A stretch of DNA of 64,000 bases from Podarcis raffonei (GCF_027172205.1 NC_070604.1:71007023-71071022); one strand, 5' to 3'. Counted from the first letter of the stretch, positions 35,896 through 47,837 are shown. Notes: generated by a model from the letters alone, not told the origin. Numbers and translations: made by a program.

Positions 35896-36559
35896 ATTTA
35901 AATTTCAGTGTAACTATTGCTCAGAAATCCATTCCACTCCAGAGACACCCTCTCTAACTCCAGTGCTCATACCAGGTTATTTTATTTTATTAAAATGCTA
36001 AATCAAGCATACAACAAAATAATCACAGAAAACAGGTATTAAAATATCGAAGCAGAGACAGGGGCGGGGGAGGGGGGCACAGAGACATCAGTAATACAGT
36101 CCAGACTTTCAATATAATACAAACTATAACAAGTTTATACAAATAAAAATACCATTCCTTATTTTCAGGGGGTGAGGTGGGTTTCCATCACACCTTTGTC
36201 TGTGAACCTCTGCACGTATTCCTACTCTATTGTTTTATCCACAGCTCATACCAGTTTTAAACCTGTATCTGAATCTTATTTGAATTAATAGTTTATTCAT
36301 CAACAGGGCACTTGCGACTTTCTGCCTCATAACTTCAAAGGATAATAGTTTGTCTATTTCCCATGTCGACAACATTTGAGCGATTATTAAAATGTCCCCA
36401 TCATGTTATTTCTTACTTGTCATTTTAAAGTGAAATTCTCCTTCAGAGTTAAATTAGCTGGAACAGAAGCTATATGCATTCTAGTAAATTCCATTTTTTA
36501 TTATTTCAGCAAGCCTACCTAAACATATAATCTATTTCCACAGAGGTGTGTCTGAATTT

Positions 36560-36745
36560 ATTATGCATCGAATGCTGAAGATGCACCTCTTCACCCTGGC
36601 CTTTAGAGATACGGTATATTATTAAGGACCCACCCTATTCCTGGCTGTACTTTGTTTTAAATTGTTTTTATTATTGCATTGACAAACCACGGTAAGCTGC
36701 CTTGGGACCTTATGGTGAAGTGCAAGTAAGAAATTTAAATCATCA
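36560..36745 (+). repeat. L2-type LINE 3' end
   Basis: AGATGCACCTCTTCACCCTG then GTAAGCTGCCTTGGGACCTT and ATTTAAATCATCATC tail. Confidence 0.6.
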
Positions 36746-36979
36746 TCATTTTGCAGAGTTGTGTGTTCGCTCTGTGTTTGGACACCTCAAAAGATGTTGT
36801 AACCTAAATTTGCATGGTTATTGAGATCAAGGAGTGGATTTTCATCTGTGAGGATGCAACTCCCTGCCATTTTGAATCAAGAAGGCGGACCCAAACTTTC
36901 AAAACTGCACTGATTTTTTGTTTTATTAGAATTCCAGAGCAATGCAAGTTATGAGGGTGCTAGTAATAACAACATTGGT

Positions 36980-37100
36980 TTTAGGTGGTTTACTGTTTTT
37001 ATTTGTTTTATTGTTATTTGTACACCTCTTTTAAGTTTTTATTTTATTGTTTTAAAAAATTTATTATGTATACTACATTGATTAAATGATTTATAAATCC
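36980..37100 (+). repeat. L2-type LINE 3' tail
   Basis: TTAGGTGGTTTACTGTTTTT then a long T/A-rich stretch ending ATTGATTAAATGATTTATAA. Weak. Confidence 0.4.
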
Positions 37101-37639
37101 AGTGGCAGACTTGGGGGGTCTGTGGTGCCCTGTGCAATGCTAAAATTTGGTCCGCCCGTTCTACATTATTGTTGCAGCGACCCTTGCAGTGCCAGCGCCC
37201 AGTGGAACTGAACTGGTAGCGCTACCCTAAAACCGCCTCTGAACATTCATTCTAAATACAAACACATCTTTTCTGAATTATAGAGGATTAGGCAGAATGG
37301 CTGCAATTAGGAACTAGGAAAGCGAGGACACACCCTTTTCCATCCTGGGAGGCCCATTATATATGACAGTTATAAAGCTATTGATGCTGGATCAAGGTTA
37401 GCGCTGTAGGCAGCAATAAGACAGAATTTGCAGTTGTTGCTCCAGAAAAAAACCAACGGCCTATAAACCACCTAAGAATCTGTACTTAAATATACCACAA
37501 AGAAAACACATCCCTTGGGGAAGTTGCACAACACCCCAGCATGATGTCTTAAATCACGGGAATATTATTAAGCAATGCAGTTATTAATGATATTACAAAC
37601 GTTCAAAAAACGCAGTGGCAAATGATAAAACAATAACGG

Positions 37640-38183
37640 AATCTTCCTTTCGCGATGAAAATAAAGGAATCGCATTGAGGCAGCACCAGGCCGAGGCCTG
37701 AAAGCCGCATCCTTTGACCCGGAGCGACTGCCTCCGCTCCCGTATAGCGGGGTGGACAGGCTCGGCTGCGATGCCCCGCCGCGCGGAGGGGCAAAAGCGC
37801 TCTGCACGTGCTCAGAGGCGCGGCTCGCCTTTGGCCTTCCTCGCGTGACACCGAGCGAGAGACCCCGACACTGAGAAGAGGAGGAGGAGGAGGAAGAGGG
37901 GGCCGAGGCGGAGTTGCGGGTGGGGAGGGGGCGGCGAGAGAACGAGAGAGAAGCAAGTAACATGTTGGGTCATGTGGCTGCGTCACGTGAAAGGGGAGTC
38001 AGGCCCAGCAGCAGGAGCAGCAGCAGGACCGAGAGACAGAGACACAGACAGACTCTGGACTCCGGGCTGGTTGGGGAGGAGCAACGGCAGGCAGACGGGG
38101 CTGGCGGGGCGGAAGCCACACAGGACGAGCTCTAGTGGCTGCCGCCGGCGCTGCCTGTTTAGTCTGCTGCGCCCTGGACGGAG
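37640..38183 (+). promoter_or_regulatory. TULP4: CpG island and probable TULP4 noncoding exon 1
   Basis: CpG-rich block with a polypurine GAGGAGGAGG tract near 37877, then a palindromic E-box GTCACGTGA (about 37982-37990) and a related CATGTG about 10 bp upstream. The plus strand ends CGGAG|GTAAGG, a strong donor at 38183/38184. The human order SERAC1, GTF2H5, TULP4 makes TULP4 the expected gene. Remembered human TULP4 begins MYAAVEHGPV, and nothing like it was found in the window, so this would be an untranslated first exon. Identity rests on synteny alone. Confidence 0.6.
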
Positions 38184-40406
38184 GTAAGGAATTGGCCTGT
38201 GTGTCTCTGTGTGTGTGTGTCCCATTTTATTTTAACTGCATCCACCCACCCTATTAGCTGCTATGTGGACACTGGATCTCTCTCTTTTCTTTCTTTCTTC
38301 TTCTCTCTCCCCCCCCCCTCCAATTGCATTCCGTCCTGGCGGTATGATTCTCCCTTCCCCGCGGGAGGAGGATGCAGGATCTCTGTGTATGGGCGGGAGA
38401 ACCTCGCCAGGGCTGATGTTGGTGCCTATAAAATCCTGCCCATCTCCCCTCCATGTCAGATCAGATGCTCCGGCTGCTTGTGAATGTTGAGGTATTTTAT
38501 TTGTTTGTTTTTCCTCTCGCGATGGAGCAGAGCTGCTTCTCGCTCGGCAAGAGATTTCGTGTGGCTTTATTTTCATTTCCTCTATTATATTCATCATTAT
38601 TTATTTTTTTAAAGGAGAGGGTGGGCGAGAAGAGCGTGGGACCTCTGAAAGCAGCAAAAATACAGGCTGCCCAGAGGTGTGGGGGTGGAGGCGATTGGGG
38701 TCGGGGTGGTGGCTGTGGCGGGTGGGTGGGTGGGTGAGTGGGAAGGTGGCTGTGTGTTGTTGTGTCATGCAAGGAGCCAGGTGGCTTCTGGTTTGTGGTT
38801 CTTTTGTTCTGATGGACCACCTGATTTTGCCCCCCCTTCAGGGTGCGCTGTTTTTGTCTACAGTCTTGCCTGCCAACTAGCCAGCCATCCAGGAGGCTAT
38901 GTAGGAAAGGAGGCAGTGACTGGAATGGAGCCCCTTGTTTTGCTTGTGGTGTAGGTTTGCAGCAAAACCACCCCTCTTTCCTCTTCTCAAACCCCTTTCC
39001 TGTGCTTCCTTCCTATATGTCACGCCATTGAAGGAATTTTGATTTTCTGAACCTTCGTGTGTAATATAGCTTGCTGGATGGAATATACAGCATTGCTAGA
39101 GATGGACCTGGCAGTAGCTGCCAGCTTTAAGGACAGAAGAAAGGAGGAGAAACAGCATTAGTTGTTGTCTGAAAAATACTGATGTCATTTACCTGTAGTG
39201 CTGGACTTATGGTTAAGTCAGTGGTGGACTTATGATTAAGTCTTGTTTTGATCTGGATGTTTTTGCTACCGTGTTTCACTTCTTACAAATGATGCTAATT
39301 TCTGCACAATTTGAAGATGGCATCACTAAACCTTTTACCTAAAAACTTAGGAGATAGGGAACAAGTAATCAATAAGGTCCTGGGAAGGAGATTCTGTGAG
39401 CTTTCTCTGCTACTACAACTAATCAGACAGTGTGATAACTTTCTCAGCTCTAGGTTAATGGGCAATATCTCCAGCCCTGTCATTTTCTTTCTAATGCTTG
39501 TTTATTTCAAATAAAAAGGAGAGTTGGTGATGGACTTTCCAGGTTACCCCCCCCCCCATAGCTGGTACATGTATCTGTGTTTAGTTATTCTTGCAACATG
39601 CAGGAATAGTTTTGACTAGGTAGGCAATAGGATGTAAAGGGTCATCTGATGAGAACTGTTGGCCATACAACTATATGTTATGCAGCATGTTTCACTGGCA
39701 GGTCCATTTTATCTGAAATTTGAAATTTGTCTGCCCAAGGCATCCCTTTCTTAAGCCACATGCTGTGCTCTCAAATGAGAGGCTTTGGTGTTTGTATTCT
39801 GATGGGGTTTGCAACATCAGAAACCAGACACTGGCAAAATTAGTTTTAAATGCCAGCCTTTGCAAGACAAGTTTGTGAAGCGGAAGATGCTGAACTAAAA
39901 GCTCCTCATGCTCCCCCATCCCTCCCACTTAATCAGATTTAAATGGATGGTATCAAAATAAGAAAAGTAGCCCTATCATTTAGCATAGTATGGTTGCAAG
40001 CTCTGAAAATTATTTCGTGTTCACGATTCTTCTGATGAGGTTCCTAGAGTTTTTATAGTTTTACTAATATTTCATTTATATTGATCTTTTCTTTAAATAA
40101 AAATAATTTTAAAAATAAGATTTGGTTTATTCATCATAGTTTTGCATAAACTCCAGCTGAGAACTAGAATAGCATATTGATTAAGAATCAGCTGTGGGCT
40201 AGGACAGTCCCAGTTCACATCTCACCTCTGCTATGAACATAGTAGACAACTAAGCTACAGTTCAGGCTCAGTGTGCTGTCTGTGTTATAATAATACTGGT
40301 GTATGATACAAGGCTGTTGTTCACTGAGCTAGAAAATGTGCTATTTAAATATATTAGTATTATAGTAGTAGTAATAATAATGACTGCATTATTATTGATG
40401 TAGATC

Positions 40407-40537
40407 GGGGTTTCCCAAAGTTGGGTCTCCAGCTGTTTTTGGACTACAGTTCCCATCATTCCTGACCACTGGTCCTGCTAGGGGATGATGGGAGTTGTAG
40501 TCCAACAACAACTGGAGACCCAACTTTGGAAAACCCC
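40407..40537. mobile_element. hAT-like palindromic MITE
   Basis: 131-bp foldback: GGGGTTTCCCAAAGTTGGGT...AACTTTGGAAAACCCC. The interior has the paired phrases GGACTACAGTTCCCATCAT and GATGATGGGAGTTGTAGTCC. Complementarity extends a few bases beyond both ends. Confidence 0.7.
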
Positions 40538-41061
40538 AATCTAGAAAGATAGAGAAAGAGGGAATTGTGGGAATATTTACTGCATTGCGCCCTAGGTATA
40601 ATGTCCTAAGTAAAATCGTAAGAGGGTGACCGTGTAGCCACAACAAAATGGGACAGAGAACTTCTCTGCTGTAAAGGATTAGGTAGAAGACAATTAATGT
40701 GCTATTGGGACAAGGTGGGTTGTGAGTGGCAATATTGCAATCTAGACCCAGAGAGCATATTTTCCATGAGATTAGTGGGTGGAGTTGGAGAAAGTGGAAC
40801 TTGAAGTGTGGCAAGCAGGACATACTACCCTTTGAATAGGCAAAGGCAGAAAGCAAGGCTTCTGGTATGTAGAAGCAGACCTGGCCAATGCAGAGGTATC
40901 ATCCTGCCCACCAACTGCAGAAGCTGATGTTGCACACTTCTATTCTCCCACACGAGAAGAGGTATCTGAGGCCTAAACACACACAATCCTTAGTAGTTCT
41001 GTAGGCTGTGTCCCAGCCTCACAACACAGTGTTCTTGGTTTAAGTCCATGGCATGCTATGA

Positions 41062-41268
41062 TTGTATCCAGTGTATTGAAAACTGGAAGTGAGTGTTCCG
41101 GTTTTCGAACTTTTTTTGGAAGCCAAATGTCTGGCACAGCTTCCGCTATTGTTGCCAGCGTGCCTGAGCAATCGGAAACCAATTGGAAGTCGTACCTTGG
41201 TTTCCGAATGTTTCGGAAGTCGAATGAACTTCCAGAACGGATTCTGTTTGACTTCCAAGGTATGACTG
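41062..41268 (-). mobile_element. Tigger-like MITE, family B, copy 2 (truncated)
   Basis: Read on the minus strand from CAGTCATACCTTGGAAGTCA, matching copies at 3988 and 48078 as far as ACACTCACTTCCAG; the far end is missing or diverged. Confidence 0.7.
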
Positions 41269-42088
41269 TAATGTATGCACTGCATTGATTAGCAGCTGCT
41301 GCTTCAGACATGGGTCTCTCCCAGCCTTATCTGAGAAGCTTGGCATTGAACCTGAGACCTTCTTCATGCAAAGCAGGTGTCCTATCACATGCTGTGGCCC
41401 CTTGCATTGTTTGTGAAGAGCTCATCGAGAGCCGATTCCTGTTTGTTTTCTTCAAGCAAGGCATAGCAACCTCTGATTTGCCAAATGAAGGGCCAGTATG
41501 TGTTAGCAAGTAGTTCCTTGGAAGCTGTTAAATTGCCCCAGTGGCAGCACATCCTTCTGGGCTTGCCATATTAAATTAGTGACTTATTGCAAATGTAAAG
41601 CAAGCTCACAGCGATGCAAATTGAAGTGAACTTCATGTGGCCAACGCCATAATCTGCTCACAGGGCAGCCTAACCAGTTGGCTGGGTAATAAATCTGCCC
41701 CCCTTTTTTGTCATGAATCTGTTTTGCTATTCAGGAAAAGGGTTGAAATCTTGCAGAATATCAGAATTCATGGGTCCAGTAAAAAAAGTAAAAAAATTAC
41801 AACTTAACTTATTCTCTGTCACCGTTATGATGGGCAATCTTCACTTCATAAATGCTGCGTAGAGCAATTTTCAATTGAGTGATTCAGAAAATAATTGGTA
41901 TGTACGAATCAACTTTTGTGGAAGGCAACTGTCAAACACCTAGAAGAGTGAGTAATAGTTACTATTAACTTTCTTATATGTGATTCTACATAGCCTTATA
42001 TGTTGAGCAGCTTTAAAAATGAAATGGAGAATATTTATGGGATGTGGAGAGAGCTCTGTAATTTAGAGTTTGCTTAACTTACACCATC

Positions 42089-42190
42089 CTTCCTCAACCT
42101 GGTACTCTCCAGATACATTGAACCTTGGCATCAGTCATCACTAGGCATTGGCCATGTTGACTAATGAGAACTGTAGTCCAAAACAAGAGG
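42089..42190. repeat. Degraded hAT-like palindromic MITE
   Basis: CCTTCCTCAACCTGGTACTC and AGAACTGTAGTCCAAAAC recall the family at 57537-57672; the right arm is largely lost. Confidence 0.45.
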
Positions 42191-42404
42191 ACGCAAGAGC
42201 AGGGGAGACTGGTTTAAAGGATGTAAAGTCCTGTAAGAGGGCAGCGTTGTGTGCCTCACCAGTACTTTAATTTATCTCTTACATACAAACCTATGTTATA
42301 CTGAGTCAAACCACTGCCTTTCTCATTCAGTACCATATACATTGATTGGCAGTGTAAAGGTCCTTGCTTTTGCAGCTTTGGGACTAAGTGGTTTGATCAC
42401 ACTG

Positions 42405-42555
42405 CCCTGGTGGGGAAGAGCTGCAGCTCAGTAGTAGAGCATCTTCATGTACAGAAGGTCTGAGGTTCAACCCCTGGCACCTCGCGGCAGGACTGGGAAA
42501 GACCCTTGTCTGTAACCCTAAAGGCTGTGGCCAGTCAGTGCAGACTGAGGTGGGA
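42405..42555 (+). repeat. tRNA-derived SINE (5' part)
   Basis: Head GAGCTGCAGCTCAGTAGTAG (A box) and GAGGTTCAACCCCTGGCACC (B box), then GACTGGGAAAGACCCTTGTC and GGCCAGTCAGTGCAGAC. The 3' end gives way to another repeat. Same family as 9833 and 46416. Confidence 0.7.
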
Positions 42556-43004
42556 AACCTAAGGCTGTGGACCAAATATGGCCCCCAGGTCTCTCTCTCT
42601 AGCCCTCAGGACTCTCCCCAGGGGAGGTTCTGTGGCACAAATATAAATCCTTGCGCTGACAGAACTACTTACTTGAATACCACCTATGGGCTCCAGTTCA
42701 ACCTGGAAATAAGCTCAGTGAACTCAGTGTGACTTGCTTCTTCTGAGTAGACTTGCCGATGAGTAGATAATGCCCTGAAAATTGTCTTTTCATTTCCATT
42801 TTTGGTTTCTAATGGCCCGATCCAAATAGCTTGCTGTGCCAACAAAACTGAGATACAGTGACTGCCACGCCAGGCCACAGTTCTGACCTGTGGTATGGCA
42901 GCAACCCGAGAAGTTTCAAAATTTCAGTGCTGTTCCAATAAGACCTTTAGTCCAGTGTGGAATAAAAGCACCGCACAAAGCCTTTCAGTTTAGTTTATTT
43001 TCGT

Positions 43005-43345
43005 TTTTGTTTATTATTTACATCCTGCTTTTCTGTAGGAACAATTAAAGTGACTTACGGTAAAAAGGATCAAAATACATCAAGGCAAGAATAAACAAAA
43101 TTAAAACACTAAATCCGCTGTAAGCAGTAAAAATGACAACAGTGGAAAACATTCAGAAGAGAGCAGTTATTAAAAATTCAAATCTCTAGCTTATAGCAGG
43201 TTTAAAACTCTTTGAATAGAAGATCATGCATTAAGAATTAGGTTGAATGTTTATAAAGCACTTCCTAACCACTGAAAGACAGGCAGAGAGGGAGCCCAGC
43301 AGGTCTCCACTGAGAGGGCATTCCACAATATTGGTTCCTCACCTA
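43005..43345 (-). repeat. L2-type LINE 3' region
   Basis: TTTACATCCTGCTTTTCTGT near one end and CTCCACTGAGAGGGCATTCC near the other, matching the arrangement at 32160-32570. Confidence 0.5.
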
Positions 43346-43957
43346 ATCTTGCTTGTGAACAGGACAGAGAGCTTGTTCTTCTGCGACTTATTTAAGGGCT
43401 GTGTTCACAGAGGATTGAAGGGGTGGGGAGAGTCAGTACTGGGAATTGCAGTATTTGATAATGTCACAGATAGCAATCCTAAATTAGGAAAGCTGCACGT
43501 GCAGATTGGGTTTACCTCTCCTAGCGCACTGTTTTGTAGCTACATTTGAGCAAGCTGTCCTTTGTGTTATGGCAATTCAGCATCCTAAGAACGAGTGTCT
43601 GATCTTGTTACATTTCAGATTGTCTCTTCAGCTTTTATTGATAGCCCCAAGAGCCACAAACTTCATTTAAAAGTAAGATGAGAATGCCATGGCACGTAAC
43701 ATATATGGCACCCATAGACTTAGTCATATTAAACTGAGAGCTTTTGATCAAATAGCTTTTATTTGATGAATATTATCCTTTTTAAACAGACCAGTCATTA
43801 ATTTGATGTATTAAATATGTATTTTATGCAAAACTCAGTATCTCAAAGACAAAATAGTTTGGTACTATCTTAAAGGCTAACAAATGTATTATGGCATAAG
43901 CACAGGAGCCAACAACATAAGCCATACCACATTTTCTAAACTGGTAATATATGGCAG

Positions 43958-44088
43958 GCGTGCGGAACAGTTTGCCCTCCAGACTTTGCTGAACTACAAC
44001 TCTAATCAGCTGCAGTAAGAATGGCCAGGTATGATGGGAGTTGTAGCTCAGCAACATCTGGATAGCCAGATGTTTCCCAATCTGTTCC
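43958..44088. mobile_element. hAT-like palindromic MITE
   Basis: CGGAACAGTTTGCCCTCCAG...GATGTTTCCCAATCTGTTCC with the paired interior phrases GAACTACAACTCTAATCAG and ATGATGGGAGTTGTAGCTCA. Confidence 0.6.
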
Positions 44089-45144
44089 ATAAAATTATCT
44101 CTTTAGGGAAGCTTGCCTGGCACCCATATTTTCCTTTTGGTGCAAGGCCAATGTTGATCTCTCAGGCTTAAAAAATAATAAAACAATAGCATTTTGAGAC
44201 CTTGACTTTTCCTGCCTCTGTGGTACCCTCACATAACAGAGAAATAATTTTAAGAGGTGTTTTAATAAATAAATACAAACAATCAATAAATAATCAGTCT
44301 TGCTCATCAGTTTGCCCGTTTGCTGTTTCAAGGGGACAAGCCAGACTGCCTCAGTGCAAAGAGAATAAGTTAAACAAACCAGTCATTAAAGATGCCAACA
44401 CTTTGATAATAGTGGGGAAATGTTCCAATCCCCTTGGGCATTCTCTAGCAGACTTGAAAGCTGCCATACCTAAAAAAGAAAGTTTCAAAGAGATTCTCTA
44501 GCATGAAACTGGAATTATTGTAAAATCTGCAAATGATCATACTTAGCCATTACCCATTAGACTAACTCACTTCGAACACCTTTTTAGATGTCAGTGTACA
44601 CTATTTGTGTTGCATTGCCCATTCATTACCAATTGGGACTAGGCTGCTTACTCTGATTTGATCTTCTGTTTCAGGGACGGGGTTCAAATATATCCCCACA
44701 TGCATCTGAAGAAAGCGTGAGGTCTCCATAGGGCAGCTTGGACTGGCTTTGCCTCCTACCAGTTACGTACCCCAGAGCTATGCTCCTTCTGGCCATGTGC
44801 ACATTCAGCATACATGGATATATGCACACATGTACCAATGAATGCATGATGCATGTAGAATTCCACATGGGGGGCGGATTCTGAGTAATCCAGAGGACAT
44901 TCTCCCATGTGGAGGTGCTCTCTGTATGCACAGCTGTATGCTTGTAGGACCTTTTCTCATGTGGGATGAATGTGTAGCCCAGCCTGGTATGTGGCCACTT
45001 GTACATTGGCAGTTGGGGCGGGGGAGGCTGATGGGGCAAGCAGCTGCCCTCTCAAAAAGATCACGTGTTTCACTTACCTGTTGGGTTGGGCCCTATAATC
45101 TTGCTTCATGAAATGTTCTCCCTGCCTGATGCCTCTGTCTTTAC

Positions 45145-45668
45145 GCCTTACTAACATTTTCCTTACAAGAAGTCAAGGCAGCCTACATTGCTCTTCCTTT
45201 CCCCTCACAACAAAATTGTGTGGTAGGTTAGTATGAGAGGCAGTGATAGGCCCAAGGTCACCCAGTGTCCTCTGTTGCTGAGTAGGAGTTTGAACCAGAC
45301 TCTCTGCAGTATGGGTCCAACCGCTATACTGCAATGGGAACCTTTTGGGCCCTGTGGGCCCTATGTTTATCTCCCTCCACCCCCACAGGTCAACTTTGAC
45401 GGGTGGGTGGGGCTACCCACCTGCCAGTCATCTGGCATCATGATGACTTGTGCTTGTGGGGAGTGGACTCTACTTCAGCAGCATGTTCCCTGCAAGGAAC
45501 ACAGGGGTGAAGCAGCACCCAGCTGGACTGAACTCTGCCCCGCAGGAGGTCATGGTTGGGGGGAGGGGAAAGGCTTTTCAGGCCAACTTGGACCTCCTGG
45601 TGGGCCGGCATTGGCCCACAGGCCAGAGGCTCCCCACTCCTGCACTATACCATACTGGTTCCTGTGTT
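45145..45668 (-). repeat. CORE/MIR-like SINE interrupted by a hAT element
   Basis: The tail and core are at 45145-45330 (AGAAGTCAAGGCAGCCTACA; CCCAAGGTCACCCAGTG; GAGTTTGAACCAGACTC). The head resumes at 45644-45668. The 313 bp between them are the hAT-like element listed next. Confidence 0.65.
45331..45643. mobile_element. hAT-like element inserted in a SINE
   Basis: Ends GCAATGGGAACCTTTTGGGC and GAGGCTCCCCACTCCTGC are imperfect inverted repeats that continue into GGCCCTGTGGGCC and GGCCCACAGGCC. Flanks GCTATACT and ACTATACC agree at six bases, as in an aged 8-bp duplication. Confidence 0.6.
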
Positions 45669-46082
45669 TTGTATAAAATACGCCAGCCAAGGATCTCACA
45701 GTTTGTGCATCTCACAAAGTACACTTCGGTCCACAAGCAGTGTGTTAGTCTTTGCTGCAACAAATTGATGGAGCTACACCTCTAGAACATATCAAATATC
45801 TCTTTTTGGGATACTAAAGGAACTGTGAAACAACTTACTGTTTAATAAACAAAATCTACTGATCGCAATTTGAAGGAAAGACTTGTCTTTTAATATTTGT
45901 TTCATTTCCTATGTTACAGTAACACACCAGAATCAAAATAGCCTCAAAAAGTGTGTCTTTAACTATCAGCCCTAGCAATTAAAGGTTGCCCTCACTGATT
46001 AAAATTGATCTTAAAGCTTTAGTTGATTAATCCACTGATTAAACCAATTAAAGTTTGCAGTAGTCATTCAATCATTTGATAT

Positions 46083-46102
46083 GAGAGAGAGAGAGAGAGA
46101 GG
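46083..46102. repeat. (GA)n microsatellite
   Basis: 20 bp of GA dinucleotides. Confidence 0.9.
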
Positions 46103-46262
46103 AAATAGGAGGACTGGCAGCAAGCGAGTCACTGGGAAACAGTTGGGTTTTCCTTACCTATTTCCGCATGTATTTCTCGCTGGGCCACTAGTTGTGGTGA
46201 TGGGCTTCCACCTTTCTGCATCAGTCCAATCCTGAAATAACAGAAAAAGCTGCATGAAGCAA

Positions 46263-46415
46263 TGTAGAATGATAGAATTGTAAAGTTGGACGGGATCCTG
46301 AGGATCATCTAGTCCAACCCCCTGCAATGCAGGAATATGCAGCTGTCCCACATGGGAATTGAACCTGCAACCTTGGTGTTATCAGCACCATGCTCTCACC
46401 AACTGAGCTATGTAG
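46263..46415 (-). repeat. SINE with tRNA-Ile head and CR1-type tail
   Basis: Minus strand: CATAGCTCAGTTGGTGAGAG (A box), GCATGGTGCTGATAACACCA with a GAT anticodon, and GGTTGCAGGTTCAATTCCCA (B box), closely like tRNA-Ile. The tail TTGGACTAGATGATCC and ACAATTCTATCATT is CR1-like. Both promoter boxes are present. Confidence 0.8.
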
Positions 46416-46720
46416 GAACATAAGAAGCTGCCTTATACGGAGTCAGACCCATTGGTCTGTCTAACTTGGCATTGCCTACACCAAGGACAGCCAACCTGGT
46501 GCCCTTCAGATGTAGGACTAAAACTCCCATCATCCATCACCATTGGTTATGCTGGCTGGGGCTGATGGGAATTGTAGTCCAACAGTGTCTGGAGGGCATC
46601 CCATTGGCTACCCCTGGTTTACACTGACTGGCAGGAGTTGTCTGGGGACATTCCCAGCCCTATGTGGGATCGTCTTCTGTGTACAAGGCAGATGCTATGC
46701 CGCCGAATTATGGTCCAAAA
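46416..46720 (-). repeat. tRNA-derived SINE interrupted by a hAT MITE
   Basis: Left part AAGAAGCTGCCTTATACGGA and CATTGGTCTGTCTAAC; right part from 46617 TTTACACTGACTGGCAGGAG, CATTCCCAGCCCTATGTG and CAAGGCAGATGCTATGCC. The parts rejoin exactly at the MITE duplication. Confidence 0.7.
46482..46616. mobile_element. hAT-like palindromic MITE inside a SINE
   Basis: 135 bp, ACAGCCAACCTGGTGCCCTT...GGCATCCCATTGGCTACCCC with paired phrases around ACTCCCATCATCC and GATGGGAATTGTAGTCC. Flanks GCCTACAC (46474-46481) and GTTTACAC (46617-46624) match at 6 of 8. Confidence 0.75.
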
Positions 46721-47214
46721 TGGAACAAAGTAGCATGAGATGAAGTATGGAAGAACAGGAAAAGCTAACCGTTGATGGCTATTCTGTCACCCTCTCTCCG
46801 TGGCCATTGCTTCTCCTTTAAAGGAGAGATGAGCATAGCTACTGGGAGAACTAGCTAGAGAAAGGAAAAAACTTTGCTGAGGAGCAGTAAGAGAAACAGA
46901 CGAGGAAGCAACAAATTCAGGGGTCCAGAAAACTGCCTGGGAGTAGCTAATCTTACCCCCAAATAACCCAGCTCCTGCTGCAGTGTTGACAAGAAGGACG
47001 TGCATTTAAGAGTTAGTACTCCAGTCTGCTGGAGTTAATAATGGGCAACCCCTTTGGATAATGCGTTGTGTAGGAGGACGAGCCGCCAGCTTCAAAACTG
47101 CAAAGCTATTTTAAGAGTCTTTATTAAAATTGAACCATATTTCACTGGAATCCACTCCCTGGCCCTTCTGTTAAAATATCTCATTAGCACCAGTTTATCA
47201 TTGAATTTTGAGCT

Positions 47215-47216
<2 letters not shown>

Positions 47217-47262
<46 letters not shown>
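47217..47262. repeat. (AC)n microsatellite
   Basis: 46 bp of uninterrupted AC. The open frames with runs of Thr-His or Cys-Val come from it. Confidence 0.97.
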
Positions 47263-47264
<2 letters not shown>

Positions 47265-47837
47265 AGTGGGTGTCCCACTGTGAGAGTCCTGAATTGCTGG
47301 TGACCCCGTAATGAGTTGCGTGTGGGTTTTTCTGGTATGTGTGTTCAGATGAATGATTATTCTTTTGTTTTGTGGGGGTGGAAAGGCGAAGGATGATGTG
47401 TTTTGACATTTGCCGTGCGTTTTCTAGGTTGAGCAATTGCTTGACATGAGCCCTTTTCCCAGGAGCCGATGAGTCTAGCTCTCCTCGCAAGGAGACTTCT
47501 TGACGATTGGTAGAGAATATAACTCTGATTTAGACTAAGCTCTCTGCTTCTGGTAGTGATGGAGCAAGGTCTCAGGGGAATAAACGGCTTGGGGCTCTCC
47601 GGGGTTCACCCACACAAACTGCACGGGTAAAGAAAGGGAAACGTTGATCCTGAGTGCTGTTCATGCTCACACCTGAGCCCTGTCTTACACCTTGGGAAGG
47701 CTGCAAATACACATTTCACTTTTTATATTTTCTAATTCCTACTGGGTGAACAGATGGGCAGCCAGCTATGGGTTTTTTGGTTGTTGTTTTTTTTTGGTTT
47801 TTTAAAACACATCTCCCCTTGAGAGGTGCAGTGAGAG

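Larger units (their letters stand above)
27820..37640. other. Intergenic region GTF2H5 to TULP4
   Basis: About 10 kb without any coding exon I can support on either strand. It holds the Sauria SINE, several L2 and CR1 tails and short foldbacks. The stretches 28.6-30.6, 33.2-34.2 and 34.35-35.3 kb show nothing I recognise beyond AT-rich unique-looking DNA. Confidence 0.6.

Noticed and set aside
37568-38820. Open frames in the second CpG island, including poly-Ser and poly-Pro tracts
   Set aside because: Low-complexity translations of GAGGAGG and CCACCC tracts. None matches TULP4, and the strong donor suggests an untranslated exon.
45233-45785. Open frames of 147 and 111 residues
   Set aside because: They span the CORE-SINE and the hAT insertion within it.
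46263-46415. A functional tRNA-Ile gene on the minus strand
   Set aside because: The acceptor stem does not close and the sequence continues into a CR1 tail, so it is a SINE.
47054-47490. Open frames with His-Thr or Cys-Val runs
   Set aside because: Translation of the (AC)n microsatellite.
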